A DNA stretch of 39,854 nt from an uncultured Eggerthellaceae bacterium (GTDB lineage: Bacteria > Actinomycetota > Coriobacteriia > Coriobacteriales > Eggerthellaceae), in contig CAMOLA010000014.1 in the NCBI GenBank assembly GCA_946618265.1, positions 1 through 39,854 on the forward strand, read 5' to 3'. Shown piece by piece: positions 22,629 to 31,578 of this stretch (position 1 is its first letter; the number at the start of each line of letters is the position of its first letter). The notes under the pieces were generated by a model, which did not search any database, was not told where the DNA came from, and saw nothing but the letters and a program-made list of their open reading frames with translations. The position numbers were made by a program, and so were the translations under genes.

Positions 22629-24668
22629 CTAATCATCCATCGTCATTCCTCGGCCGCGAGTATCGACGAAGAAGTGCTCCTTCTTCTCTGACTGCTGCCA
22701 CTCGGGCGTATCGGTTGCCAATGCATCGACATTGGTCTCGATATAGATATCCCCATCGCCTTCGCCATCTCCAGACGTCGCATAGACGTCGTCGACCGTG
22801 ACGGTGATTTCGGGGTTCTTTACACCGTTTTCGTTTGCAAGCTCACGAGCCTTGTTAGCGGCGAACTCCTGAGCATAGTCGCGGGCTTCGTCTAGGGTCT
22901 CGAACCATTTCCTCTCCCATGCGGAGTGGAGGTTGAAGCCATCGTTGTTATCACCAGGCGTGATAAGAATCTTCACGGTCTCCATAACGCGCCCAACTGC
23001 GGAACCGATGGCATTTGCGACTTCCGAGTGCGGCGGAACGATAAGCTTGCAACCAACGCGCTCGGCCATGGGAGGCAGCCACTGAGCAATGGGAGCACCA
23101 ACACCAATAAGGGGAATGGTAGGATTGACCGCTGCGCTCAAGTACGTGTCAGGATCGGGATGCAGCTGCTTGTTGAAGAAATACCATGCACCTGCATCTT
23201 CCTTGAGGTCAAATCCGCCGCCCTCGTAATTGATCAAGCTTTGGCATGCAGCATATGCAAGCTCGTCGACAACGCGGTCGATGGCATCGTGCAAGAACAC
23301 ATCAAACGTCTTGTTGAAGCGCTTGCCAAGCAAGGTCACGGCAAGCTTGGACGCGTCAACATTCCAAATCTCGATTTCGCCCTTGGCGTGAAGCAGGTCG
23401 GTAGGCGTGACGGAAATGCGACCGAGAACGCCCGCGTTTACGAGACGATCGAGTTTCAAGAGATTAGGCATCGCGTTGAGCCTCTTGGAAATCTCGAACA
23501 CGTTATGCGGGCCGTCTTCGAGTGCTTCGAGCACGCGAAGCTCGATGTCGCTGTAAACGTTTGTAGCCTCTTTGTTCTTGATTTCGAAGCAGTCAACCAC
23601 CTGGAAGTTGTTGAGCAGGTATCCAAATGGGATGTCGACAAGCTCGAGCTCGCGATACAGATAGGGATGCTCGGAGACGGCGACGCAGATGGGAATGACG
23701 CGCGTCGGGCCCACGTGAAGCTTGCGCTCCATGTCCATCCAAATGCAACTATCGCCACCGAGTCCAAATGTGCTGATTGCGGCCGCTTTCACGCGTGTGC
23801 GGAAACCGCCGACATAAGCGCCTTCCTCGTCAATGCGTGGAATGCCGTTCTTGGTCACGGCTACGTCACTCGTCGTTCCACCCATATCGAACACAAAGGC
23901 GTCTTCGGCATCGGACAGGAACGAAGCGCCGATGATGCTAGCCGCAGGGCCAGACAGCATCGTTTCGATCGGCTTGTCCTTTGCCTTTTCCTCGCCGATG
24001 AGCGTGCCGTCGCCGCGCACGACCATGATAGGGGCCTTGATGCCCTTTCGGTCGAGCGAAATGCGCACCGACTTCATCAAGTTGTCGATGATCGGCATGA
24101 GCTTTGCATTGAGCACCGTCGTGACCGTGCGCTCATAGATGCCAAGAGAACGCGTAAGGTCATGTGCACACACGACCGGCATGTCAAGCACTTCCTTGAC
24201 GAGCGCTTTAACCTTGAGCTCGTGCTCCGGGTTGCGTACGCTCAGATACCCCGAAACGGCGACGGCGTCAATTTGCCCACGCATTGATTCGAGCGCTTCA
24301 CGCACGGCAGCCTCGTCGAACGGCTCTTTTTCCTGGCCCTTCACGTTGTGCCCGCCCGGAACCGTACGAATGCAGGTAGCTGGAATCTCCTTGCTGGGAT
24401 CGGGGGTGTACCCGAGCATGATAAGCCCGACTTCGCAGCCTGCGCCCTCGACGATAGCATTCGTCGCGAGCGTCGTTGACATCGAAACGACTTCAATCTT
24501 GTCGAGCTCTTCAAATTCGACGGCCTCGATGACGCGCGTGATGCCGATGCTCAAATCCTCACGAGTCGTACGGCTCTTGGCTTTTGCGAGCACTTCGCGT
24601 GCTACGCGATCAAACACAACGCCATCGGTATATGTTCCACCCGTATCAATACCCAAAACTAATGACAT
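22629..24668 (-). CDS. HyuA-like (hydantoinase/oxoprolinase A) ASKHA ATPase
   Basis: This 679-residue protein has the hydantoinase A/oxoprolinase fold. The phosphate-1 loop GIDTGGTYTDGVVFD is at residues 6-20, LSGPAASIIGA at 238-248, the phosphate-2 loop DMGGTTSDV at 261-269, and FGLGGDS at 301-307. These mark an ASKHA-superfamily ATPase. No HyuB partner is present. The cluster otherwise lacks the RamA-type reductive activator that corrinoid methyltransferase systems need, so it may activate or repair the corrinoid protein; this is inference. The C-terminal 60 residues are acidic. The start at 24668 has AAGGGGGG seven bases upstream; an ATG two codons earlier sits too close to it. Confidence 0.85.
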   Translation of the reverse strand: MSLVLGIDTGGTYTDGVVFDRVAREVLAKAKSRTTREDLSIGITRVIEAVEFEELDKIEVVSMSTTLATNAIVEGAGCEVGLIMLGYTPDPSKEIPATCIRTVPGGHNVKGQEKEPFDEAAVREALESMRGQIDAVAVSGYLSVRNPEHELKVKALVKEVLDMPVVCAHDLTRSLGIYERTVTTVLNAKLMPIIDNLMKSVRISLDRKGIKAPIMVVRGDGTLIGEEKAKDKPIETMLSGPAASIIGASFLSDAEDAFVFDMGGTTSDVAVTKNGIPRIDEEGAYVGGFRTRVKAAAISTFGLGGDSCIWMDMERKLHVGPTRVIPICVAVSEHPYLYRELELVDIPFGYLLNNFQVVDCFEIKNKEATNVYSDIELRVLEALEDGPHNVFEISKRLNAMPNLLKLDRLVNAGVLGRISVTPTDLLHAKGEIEIWNVDASKLAVTLLGKRFNKTFDVFLHDAIDRVVDELAYAACQSLINYEGGGFDLKEDAGAWYFFNKQLHPDPDTYLSAAVNPTIPLIGVGAPIAQWLPPMAERVGCKLIVPPHSEVANAIGSAVGRVMETVKILITPGDNNDGFNLHSAWERKWFETLDEARDYAQEFAANKARELANENGVKNPEITVTVDDVYATSGDGEGDGDIYIETNVDALATDTPEWQQSEKKEHFFVDTRGRGMTMDD

Positions 24669-24699
24669 TTCCATGCCCCCCTTGATAACTTCTAGGAAC

Positions 24700-24727
24700 G
24701 GGGAAACCGCCTGCCGGCAGTTTCCCC
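24700..24727 (-). terminator. Intergenic hairpin between mttB and the HyuA-like gene
   Basis: GGGGAAAC / GTTTCCCC encloses a further CGCC / GGCA-type stem, flanked by TTCTAG / CTAGAA. It is in the 104-nt gap of the operon and could set the relative level of the downstream genes. Confidence 0.5.
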
Positions 24728-24772
24728 GCGCTCTATCTAGAAGCTATATGTTGTACGATGTATACACTCAGA

Positions 24773-26254
24773 CTATTCACCAGGCATATGGCCAACTGCG
24801 TTTTCGACGCATTCGCGAATCTTGGCAGCGAGGCCCTTCTCCAGCGGCTCGCACTCGTGGTTCTCGATGATGTCGCGAACCTTCTCGTTTGCGACCTGCT
24901 TGAGGGTCTTGCCACCCTTGCTCTCCCAAATCTCGCGGGCACCACGCTCGACGAGACGGGTCTGATAGTCGACGCGAGAGTTCTTCGGCTCGAATACGCT
25001 GTCGTCAGGCTCCTCGGGAAGCTCTGCCGGCTCGAAACGCCCGCCGGGACCCGCGTCCTCGATCTCCTCGAGATCCAACGTCTTCGCGTTGACCTCGATG
25101 CCTGCCGTGATGCGGCGAGCCATGCCCAGGACCTCGTCAGCGATGACAACCAGGTCGAGGTTGGAAGTGGTGCCGTACTCGGCATAACCAGTGTCGTGGT
25201 TCAGGTTGGCACCGGACATGTTGGTCATGGCCATGGACAGAGCAGCTTCGACGCCAGCCTGCTCATCGATGACGCAGGTATCGGTGCAGCCAGCGGTACC
25301 GAACATCGGAACCTTCAGGTAATGGGCAACGTCAGCCAGACCAGCAAGCATGAGGTCGAGCTCAGGAGCGCCATACGAGAAGATCGTGGAACCCATGTCG
25401 AGGACCGTGTAAACGCCGCCCATGATGAACGGGGAGCCCTCGTTGGTGCACTGGCCAAGAACGAGGCCGGACAGGGACTCGCACAGACCCTGGACCATAA
25501 CGCCAGCCAGCGTTGCCGGAGCAGTGCCGCCAGCCATGATGCACGGGGTGTAGATGGTGGGCAGCATCTTGCGAGCGCCGTAAACCATCTTCTGTGCAGC
25601 TTCACGGCAGTGGACGCCCGGGGAAATGGGCTCGGCGTACAGGCAGATGAACGGGTGGTTGCGCAGCTCTTCTTCACCACCGGCGATGATCTCGGCCATG
25701 TGGATGTTGTCTTCCTGGCCGTACTGGTCGTTGCACACCGTGATGATCGGCTTGTCGGTGTTCAGGACCATCTGCTCGAACTCATGACGGTCGGAGAGCA
25801 GCAGCGGCACGTCCTGGACGATGCCCAGCGACATCGCGTAGTCGATGTTGGGCAGCGCGTCGAGAACCTTGGTGGCCCAGCAAACGCTCTGACGGGTCGC
25901 ACGATGGCGCTCTTCGGTGTAGGGGTTGCGGGTGAACGGCGTGCAGGGGCCGGAGCCGAAGTACGCGTTGCCGCCCTCGAGGAAGAGCTCGCGCTCACCA
26001 GTGCGGCTGTTGCACAGAACGATGTGCTTCTGGCACGTCTGGATAGCACGCTCGGTGATGTGCGGCGGGATGTGCGCGATGATGCCATCGATGGTGCAGC
26101 CAGCCTTGCGCAGAATCTCGAGCGACTCTTCGTCATGGTACTCGGTACCGGTCAGCCACATAGCCTCCTCGGCAGCGAAAATCAGTTCGCGAACCTGGTC
26201 TTCCGAGAAGACGTTCATTTTTACGCCAGTATTGGCGAGCAAATTTGTTCTCAT
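24773..26254 (-). CDS. MttB-family (non-pyrrolysine) methyltransferase 1
   Basis: This 493-residue enzyme of the trimethylamine methyltransferase family should transfer a methyl group from a quaternary or tertiary amine to the corrinoid protein encoded upstream. Family blocks are visible: AEEAMWLTGTEYHDEESLEI near residue 29, GNAYFGSGPCTPFTRNPYTE near 110, PMFGTAGCTDTCVIDEQAG, and NMSGANLNHDTGYAEYG. The frame is open throughout, so no in-frame amber codon interrupts it and it belongs to the non-pyrrolysine branch typified by MtgB. The C-terminal part after GPGG contains an acidic insert (PAELPEEPDD). AGGAGA precedes the ATG. It starts 15 nt after mttB 2. Confidence 0.92.
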   Translation of the reverse strand: MRTNLLANTGVKMNVFSEDQVRELIFAAEEAMWLTGTEYHDEESLEILRKAGCTIDGIIAHIPPHITERAIQTCQKHIVLCNSRTGERELFLEGGNAYFGSGPCTPFTRNPYTEERHRATRQSVCWATKVLDALPNIDYAMSLGIVQDVPLLLSDRHEFEQMVLNTDKPIITVCNDQYGQEDNIHMAEIIAGGEEELRNHPFICLYAEPISPGVHCREAAQKMVYGARKMLPTIYTPCIMAGGTAPATLAGVMVQGLCESLSGLVLGQCTNEGSPFIMGGVYTVLDMGSTIFSYGAPELDLMLAGLADVAHYLKVPMFGTAGCTDTCVIDEQAGVEAALSMAMTNMSGANLNHDTGYAEYGTTSNLDLVVIADEVLGMARRITAGIEVNAKTLDLEEIEDAGPGGRFEPAELPEEPDDSVFEPKNSRVDYQTRLVERGAREIWESKGGKTLKQVANEKVRDIIENHECEPLEKGLAAKIRECVENAVGHMPGE

Positions 26255-26269
26255 TCTGCAGTCTCCTTA

Positions 26270-27721
26270 CTAACCGGCAATCTTGTCGAGCTCGGCAACT
26301 ACGTCGTCTTTGAGAGCCCTGGGCGAGTAGGCGACCAAGAGGCTCTGGGTCTTGTTCATCGTGCGCTGACCCAGGGTGAGGGAACCATCAGCTGCCCAGT
26401 CGTCGATGCGCTTGCGGTTCATGAGCGTGGGCCAGAACTGCTCGCTGCGGAAGTAGTAGCGGGTGTGCTTGGTTGCCAGATAGTTGCCAGCGGGCTGGAC
26501 GTGCTCGATGACGCCGCGAGCAAGGCGATCCTCGTCCATCTCGACGCCGCGCATGATGCGCTCAGTCTCGCAAGCCATCTCGTCAACAAGGACGAGCAGG
26601 TTCGGGTTGGACGAAAGGCCGCTCTCGAAAATGCCGGCACCGGCGATGATGTTGGTGCCCGCAATGCCAGCGCACAGGGTCGAAAGAGCGGACTCGAGGC
26701 CGAGCTGGGAGTCCGAAATCTTCGAGTCGGTGGCGCCGCCGAAGCCGTACGACGGGATGCGCAGGTAGCGCAGGATGTTGGCGAAACCGCCGCCCAGGAG
26801 GCTGACCTCGGGGGAAGCCACAGGATGCAGGCCGTTCACCGTGTCGTTGTTGGTGAAGAAGCCACCGGTGATGAACGGGGCGCCTTCAGCAGCGAGCTGG
26901 GCGAGAACGAGGGCTGCCAGAGAATTGGCGAGGGCGACGATCATGACGCCAGCGCTCTCGGCAGGAGCGGTGAAGCCGGAGACGAGCTCGTTGGAAACGA
27001 TGATGGGCAGACCATGACCAGCTGCGAAGGTAATCACGTCGAGAGCCTCGGCGGAAATCTGCAGCGGCTCGTCGATGCAGACATGCAGCGCGACGAACGG
27101 ATCGAAAGCCAGCTTCTTGGCGCAGCCCTTGACGGCGGCAGCCATTTCGAAGATAGCCTTGGCCTGGTCAACGTTCTTCACATGCTGGATGATCGGCTTG
27201 GTCGTGGTCTTGACCAGGGTCTTGAATGCCAGAACCTCGGCCTTGTCCTCGTCGACGTCGGTCGGATAACCGCCCTGCATCGCAAAGTCGATGTTGGGAA
27301 GCATCTGAGCGAGCTTACCATACTCCTCGACATCGGCCAGAGTGAACGGACGATTCTCTTCCTTCTCCTGATCGTAGTACATCTTGGCGGCATAGCCAGC
27401 ACCCCAATGAGCCTCGTTGTTCTCGAGCATCATCGCGCGGTTGCCGAAACGGTCGCACAAGGTGACACGCTGGGGAGCGACACGCAGAGCCCACTGGACC
27501 TTGGCGGACGGAATGCGCACGCGCGAACCATCGACCAGGCATCCAGCCTCTTCGAAAGCCTTGGCAGCTTCTTCGCTGAGAATCTCAACGCCGGTGCGCT
27601 CGAGAAGCTCCTCGGCGGTGCTCACGATAGCTTCGCACTGATCGTCGGTCAGCATCTGCCAGAAAAGGTGCTGCTGCACTTGGAATCCGGCGGTGGTGTA
27701 CAAACTTCTTGTCCTATACAC
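26270..27721 (-). CDS. MttB-family (non-pyrrolysine) methyltransferase 2
   Basis: This 483-residue paralogue of the preceding gene is well diverged from it. Blocks include LERTGVEILSEEAAKAFEEA, NEAHWGAGYAAKMYYD, IPSYGFGGATDSKISDSQLG and GIAGTNIIAGAGIFESG. It lacks an amber codon. The start is GTG at 27721, supported by AGGAGG five bases upstream. It lies 35 nt after the corrinoid gene. Two divergent MttB proteins with one corrinoid protein suggest two substrates, two demethylation steps, or an obligate pair. Confidence 0.92.
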   Translation of the reverse strand: MYRTRSLYTTAGFQVQQHLFWQMLTDDQCEAIVSTAEELLERTGVEILSEEAAKAFEEAGCLVDGSRVRIPSAKVQWALRVAPQRVTLCDRFGNRAMMLENNEAHWGAGYAAKMYYDQEKEENRPFTLADVEEYGKLAQMLPNIDFAMQGGYPTDVDEDKAEVLAFKTLVKTTTKPIIQHVKNVDQAKAIFEMAAAVKGCAKKLAFDPFVALHVCIDEPLQISAEALDVITFAAGHGLPIIVSNELVSGFTAPAESAGVMIVALANSLAALVLAQLAAEGAPFITGGFFTNNDTVNGLHPVASPEVSLLGGGFANILRYLRIPSYGFGGATDSKISDSQLGLESALSTLCAGIAGTNIIAGAGIFESGLSSNPNLLVLVDEMACETERIMRGVEMDEDRLARGVIEHVQPAGNYLATKHTRYYFRSEQFWPTLMNRKRIDDWAADGSLTLGQRTMNKTQSLLVAYSPRALKDDVVAELDKIAG

Positions 27722-27756
27722 TCTTTCCTCCTTTAACTAGGAACCGTTCTTACAGG

Positions 27757-28395
27757 CTATGCCGCACCTACGAGAGATTTGGCAAGGTCCGCCGCGCTTA
27801 CAGCATCGGGCGAGTAGCCGTCTGCAGCGATTTCGTCCGCGAAGTCCTGAGACACGGGAGCGCCACCGATGATGACCTTAACCTGGTCGCGCAGGCCCTC
27901 TTCCTTGAGGAGCTCGATGGTGTCCTTCATGTGGAGCATGGTGGTGGTCAGAAGAGCGGACATACCGATGATGTCGGGCTTCAGCTCCTTGACGTCTTCG
28001 ACGATCTTCTCGGGAGCCACGTCGACGCCGCCGTTGATGACCTCGAAGCCGGCACCCTCGAGCATCATGATGACGAGGTTTTTGCCGATGTCATGCAGGT
28101 CGGCCTTGACCGTGCACATGTAAACCTTGCCGAGAGACTGCATATCCTCATGCGCGATGAGCGGCTTGACGATTGCAACGCCTGCGGCCATGGCCTCAGC
28201 AGCTGCCATGACATCGGGGACGAACATGGTGCCAGCCTTGAACTGGACGCCGACCTCGGTCATGCCGCCCATGAGGCCCTGGTTGATGACATCCAGAGGA
28301 GCGACGCCCTCGTCGATCAGCTTCTGGCTAATCTTCTTGGATTTCTTGCTGTCACCGTCGAATACTGCCTTTGCCAGATCTTCAATCGTTGCCAT
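27757..28395 (-). CDS. Corrinoid protein (MtbC/MttC-like)
   Basis: This 212-residue methyl-carrier protein has an N-terminal four-helix cap (residues 1-85) and a B12-binding Rossmann domain. The His-on motif DLHDIG at 99-104 provides H101 as the lower cobalt ligand, SALL at 146-149 and IIGGAP at 175-180 are the other cofactor contacts. It would accept methyl groups from the two MttB proteins and donate them to the methyltetrahydrofolate methyltransferase. AAAAAAGGAGG precedes the ATG at 28395. It is the first gene of the probable operon 28395 to 21744. Confidence 0.95.
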   Translation of the reverse strand: MATIEDLAKAVFDGDSKKSKKISQKLIDEGVAPLDVINQGLMGGMTEVGVQFKAGTMFVPDVMAAAEAMAAGVAIVKPLIAHEDMQSLGKVYMCTVKADLHDIGKNLVIMMLEGAGFEVINGGVDVAPEKIVEDVKELKPDIIGMSALLTTTMLHMKDTIELLKEEGLRDQVKVIIGGAPVSQDFADEIAADGYSPDAVSAADLAKSLVGAA

Positions 28396-28430
28396 GTGAA
28401 ACCTCCTTTTTTCCATTTCACGGCTTCCAT

Positions 28431-28456
28431 AAAACAATCTTATGGCTGATTGTTTT
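28431..28456 (-). promoter_or_regulatory. Leader dyad upstream of the corrinoid operon
   Basis: AAAACAATC / GATTGTTTT forms a 9-bp stem around 8 nt, 36 nt upstream of the corrinoid gene start. It could be an operator or a leader hairpin. I see no cobalamin riboswitch in this leader. Confidence 0.5.
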
Positions 28457-28623
28457 TACTACCTAGGACTTTGCATGCCTGTTAGTTATCGAAAAATCAC
28501 TCGTATTAAGAATTCGTAAGGATTTTTTTCAATTCGACCAACTCGATGAACTGCATCCCTCGCGTAAAGCCTGGTCATCGCATTACCGCAATCGAAACAA
28601 GCGCGAAGGACACAACTACCGCG

Positions 28624-28662
28624 AAGGAGCACAGCCCGCCAAGCATCCAGGCTGTGCTCCTT
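28624..28662. terminator. Hairpin downstream of BCCT transporter 1
   Basis: AAGGAGCACAGCC / GGCTGTGCTCCTT is a perfect 13-bp stem with a 13-nt loop, nine nt after the BCCT stop codon. The T run lies on the + strand side (GAGGTTTTTT), so it is canonical only for + strand transcription, but it probably ends or protects the BCCT transcript. Confidence 0.65.
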
Positions 28663-28670
28663 GAGGTTTT

Positions 28671-30254
28671 TTATCCTTCTGCAGCGGCTTGCTGCGGCTC
28701 CTCATCTGGCTCTTCGACCTTTTTGACATTTTCGGAGCGCAAGGCGCGCGGAATGGCGAACATCACCGCGATGAGCACGAACATGAACGGGAACGCCGAT
28801 GCAACCGACATCGTCTGCAGGGGCTTGAGGCCGCCGGCCATGAGCATGCCGATGGCGAGCAGCGACTGCATGAGACCCCAGAACAGCATCTTGCTCTTCG
28901 AAGGATTTAGATCGCCCTCGGAAGACAGCGTCGACAGCGCGAACGTGCCCGAGTTTGCGGACGTCACGAAGAACGTGATGACCAGCACGAGCGCAATGAT
29001 CGAAATCACGATACCGAGCGGATACTCTGCAAAGGTTGCGAACAGGGCCACCTCAGGCGTAGCGGACAGGGTAACCAGCTGATCGAAGCTCCACGTGCCG
29101 TTGAAGAACAGCGTGATGGGCATGGTGCCGAGCACGGAGCACCAGATGAACGCTACAAGCGGCGGTACGACCATCGCGCCGATAACGAACTCGCGAATGG
29201 TGCGACCACGAGAAATGCGGGCGATGAACGTGCCCACGAACGGCGCCCAGGCGATCCACCAAGCCCAGTAGAAGATACGCCAACCGTACGTCCAGCTGTT
29301 ATCGCCATAGGTGTTGAGCAGCAGCGAATCCTGGAAGAAATTCTGGAAGTACGCGCCCACGCCGCCGACGAGGTTGTTGAGCTGGTCGATGCTCGGACCA
29401 ACGATGAAGCAGAGAACCATCAACGCGACGGCAAGCACGAGATTGATGTTGCCAACGGTCGCAATGCCCTTGTCGATGCCGATAACGGCCGTTCCAATGT
29501 AGATGACGGAGATGACGGCAACGATGATGATGAGCGTGAAGAGCTCATTGGGAATAGCGCCACCGGTCAGATAGGACAAACCAGCGCCGATCTGCATCGT
29601 GCCAAGACCGAGCGAAGTGACGATGCCGCACATCGTGGCGAAAATAGCCAGGATGTCGACGAGCTTGCCGAGCCAGCCCTTCGTGAGCTTCTCGCCCACG
29701 AGCGGCTCCAGAACGGAGCTGATGAGCTGCGGCCTGCCTTTGCGGAACGACATGTAGCCGATGCCCATGCCCATTACGCAGTAAATCGCGAATGGATGGA
29801 ACGTCCAGTCCATGAACGTAGCCCTGAACGCGAACATCGCCGCCGCGTCAGTGCCCGCCTCGACGCCGCCCGGAATGTTATCAGCTGCGAAGTGGCAGAT
29901 AGGCTCGGACAGGCCCCAGAAAATCAGGCCGATGCCCATGGCGCAACCGAACAGCATGCCAAACCACGTGATGGTGCTGTATTCCGGTTCGGAGTCATCT
30001 GGCCCCAACTTGACTTTGCCATATTTGCTGCATGCGACAGCGAAGCCGAATACCAGGATTGCCATAACCGACAGCAGGTAGAGCCACCCGAAATTGACTT
30101 CGAGGAAACTGAGCACCTCGTTCGACATAACCGAGAAACTCTCGTTGAACCCGACCGCATAGATCACGATGGCCAAACTGACGACCAGCGATATTATGAA
30201 GACTGGGTTCCAGAACTTAGTCTTACCTTGACCCTCTTTGACCTCTTCTTCCAT
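28671..30254 (-). CDS. BCCT-family betaine/carnitine/choline transporter 1
   Basis: This 527-residue secondary carrier has about twelve helices. The substrate-site glycine stretch GMLFGCAMGIGLIFWGLSEP is at residues 99-118. The BCCT signature follows near residue 290-320: WRIFYWAWWIAWAPFVGTF, then IARISRGRTIREFVIGA. It would import a quaternary ammonium compound such as glycine betaine, carnitine or a relative for the MttB enzymes. A Ser replaces nothing essential that I can see in the Trp box. GGAAGGGG precedes the ATG at 30254; the frame extends upstream without family similarity. It is divergent from the AraC/PocR regulator. Confidence 0.93.
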   Translation of the reverse strand: MEEEVKEGQGKTKFWNPVFIISLVVSLAIVIYAVGFNESFSVMSNEVLSFLEVNFGWLYLLSVMAILVFGFAVACSKYGKVKLGPDDSEPEYSTITWFGMLFGCAMGIGLIFWGLSEPICHFAADNIPGGVEAGTDAAAMFAFRATFMDWTFHPFAIYCVMGMGIGYMSFRKGRPQLISSVLEPLVGEKLTKGWLGKLVDILAIFATMCGIVTSLGLGTMQIGAGLSYLTGGAIPNELFTLIIIVAVISVIYIGTAVIGIDKGIATVGNINLVLAVALMVLCFIVGPSIDQLNNLVGGVGAYFQNFFQDSLLLNTYGDNSWTYGWRIFYWAWWIAWAPFVGTFIARISRGRTIREFVIGAMVVPPLVAFIWCSVLGTMPITLFFNGTWSFDQLVTLSATPEVALFATFAEYPLGIVISIIALVLVITFFVTSANSGTFALSTLSSEGDLNPSKSKMLFWGLMQSLLAIGMLMAGGLKPLQTMSVASAFPFMFVLIAVMFAIPRALRSENVKKVEEPDEEPQQAAAEG

Positions 30255-30440
30255 AACCTCCCCTTCCGTCGACTTCAATACCGCCGTTTTCATGGACGCC
30301 GTATTCGCCAATATCGCCAATCCGTTTCGCACGGACGCTTCGGGGCATGCTGGCAGCCCTGGAAGGTGAGCTGACCAAAATGCGCCCTCACGAAAGGGAT
30401 TCGGCTTCGTGAACGAATAGGTTCCAAGAAAAACAGCATG

Positions 30441-30500
30441 TATAACGATAGGAGATAACTTATGTTTTTAATAGGAATTGAATATCTTGATATAACGATG
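30441..30500. promoter_or_regulatory. TATAACGATRG direct repeats in the BCCT/AraC divergent region
   Basis: TATAACGATAGGA at 30441 and TATAACGATGGAA at 30491 are direct repeats exactly 50 bp apart. Direct repeats of this sort suit AraC-family dimer binding. They lie nearer the BCCT side, about 190-245 nt upstream of its start. Confidence 0.5.
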
Positions 30501-30575
30501 GAATCGGGGAAAATTAGGTGCGAAAAAAACTATCGCGTTCAGAAAATAATCCCGCTCCTTTTTTCCTAGGACAAA

Positions 30576-30625
30576 TTGACAAATGCGTTCTTCTGTTATA
30601 TTTTTTATATGTTATCAATGATAAC
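30576..30625 (+). promoter_or_regulatory. Promoter and operator of the AraC/PocR regulator
   Basis: TTGACA at 30576-30581 is followed after 17 bases by TATTTT at 30599-30604. GTTATC-AAT-GATAAC at 30611-30625 is a perfect palindrome at the likely transcription start. The spacer 30255-30683 is strikingly AT-rich for this genome and holds no gene. Confidence 0.7.
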
Positions 30626-30683
30626 TTTTTGTAGGAGAGCTCGTTCGAAAGGTTTGCTCGTCTTAACAGAGAGGGGTGTACGT

Positions 30684-31577
30684 ATGAGCGACAGCGTCGC
30701 TATCATTGAACGACTCCACGCCACCGGACACGTGTTGAGCCAATCAATAGGTTTCAGCTGCGCCATCATTGGGCCCGAAAAGGAAATAGCTTTAGAAATG
30801 CCGCCGAATCATGTCGGCGCATGTTTTTGCAAGCGGCTCGAAGCTCTGACGGGAAAAGAACGAAATATCGATCATCTGTATACTCACCGCGATCAGGTGT
30901 CGAAAAGCTCCGATGGTAAATCCTACGCCGTGTACCATTGTCCCTACGGACTGGCAAACATCATCGTTCCTGCCTTCAATGGCTCCACGTTCGTAGCCGC
31001 ATTGCAGATCGGACCCATCAGGACTTCCTCATCAGACGAGCTATTGCTCAACCAAAACCTGCTCGAGCAAGGCGTGCCAGGAGACAAACTCGACAAAGTC
31101 AAGTATTTCCTCGAAGGGCTCCCCCATGGCAGCATCTCCTACGTCATGGACATCGCGAAACTCGCAAGCACGCTGATAAGCGATGAGGATCTCGAGTTCA
31201 AATCGCTCAATCTCGACGCCGACATCGACAACGCCAAAGCCGAACTCGACGTAGCCGACGACCTGGTTTGCTCTATCCAGCAATTCATCGTCGAGAATTT
31301 CACCGACAACGGCATGTCGCTCGATATGGTTGCGAAGCACGTGTACGTTCATCCGTCCTACATCAGCCGCATCTTCTCGCAGCAGTTCAACACGCCGTTT
31401 CGCACCTATATCAACGGACTGCGCGTCAACCTTGCATCCAAGATGCTCGACGAGACCGAGAAGAGCATCGGTGACATTTGCCACGAAGTGGGTTTTTCGG
31501 ACCATAGCTACTTCAACCGCGTGTTCAAGAGCATCCGCGGACTGACGCCGAGAGAATACCGTAACCGCCCACGATAA
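30684..31577 (+). CDS. AraC-family regulator with PocR-like sensor domain
   Basis: The product is 297 residues. Residues about 10-165 form a PocR-like ligand domain with conserved Cys at 48/50 and C86 (GACFCKRLE, AVYHCPYGLANIIVPAFNG, FVAALQIGPI). The C-terminal AraC DNA-binding domain spans about 195-295 (VENFTDNGMSLDMVAKHVYV, HPSYISRIFSQQF, DICHEVGFSDHSYFNRVFK, LTPREYR). PocR domains sense small organic ligands, so it may sense a methylated amine or a product and activate the BCCT and mttB genes. The ATG at 30684 follows GAGAGGGG. A longer in-frame start at 30576 would lie on the promoter -35 box and is rejected. Confidence 0.92.
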   Translation: MSDSVAIIERLHATGHVLSQSIGFSCAIIGPEKEIALEMPPNHVGACFCKRLEALTGKERNIDHLYTHRDQVSKSSDGKSYAVYHCPYGLANIIVPAFNGSTFVAALQIGPIRTSSSDELLLNQNLLEQGVPGDKLDKVKYFLEGLPHGSISYVMDIAKLASTLISDEDLEFKSLNLDADIDNAKAELDVADDLVCSIQQFIVENFTDNGMSLDMVAKHVYVHPSYISRIFSQQFNTPFRTYINGLRVNLASKMLDETEKSIGDICHEVGFSDHSYFNRVFKSIRGLTPREYRNRPR

Positions 31578-31578
31578 T

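Noticed and set aside
22926..24287. A 453-codon open frame opposite the HyuA-like gene
   Set aside because: It is antisense to a gene with intact ATPase motifs and shows no domain of its own.
24773..27721. Pyrrolysine-containing MttB
   Set aside because: Both mttB frames are full length with no in-frame UAG and no pyl genes are seen, so these belong to the non-pyrrolysine branch.
24758..27736. A 992-codon open frame on the + strand covering both mttB genes
   Set aside because: It is antisense to two well-conserved MttB genes that happen to lie in the same frame, and GC-rich codon bias keeps the opposite frame open. It has no family resemblance or ribosome binding site.
28396..28670. Cobalamin riboswitch upstream of the corrinoid operon
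   Set aside because: The leader is short and AT-rich and I could not find a B12-box-like sequence or the required stems; only a simple dyad is visible.
30576..30683. Upstream start for the AraC/PocR regulator
   Set aside because: That start lies on the TTGACA box of the likely promoter, while the ATG at 30684 has a good ribosome binding site and the expected PocR-like N terminus.
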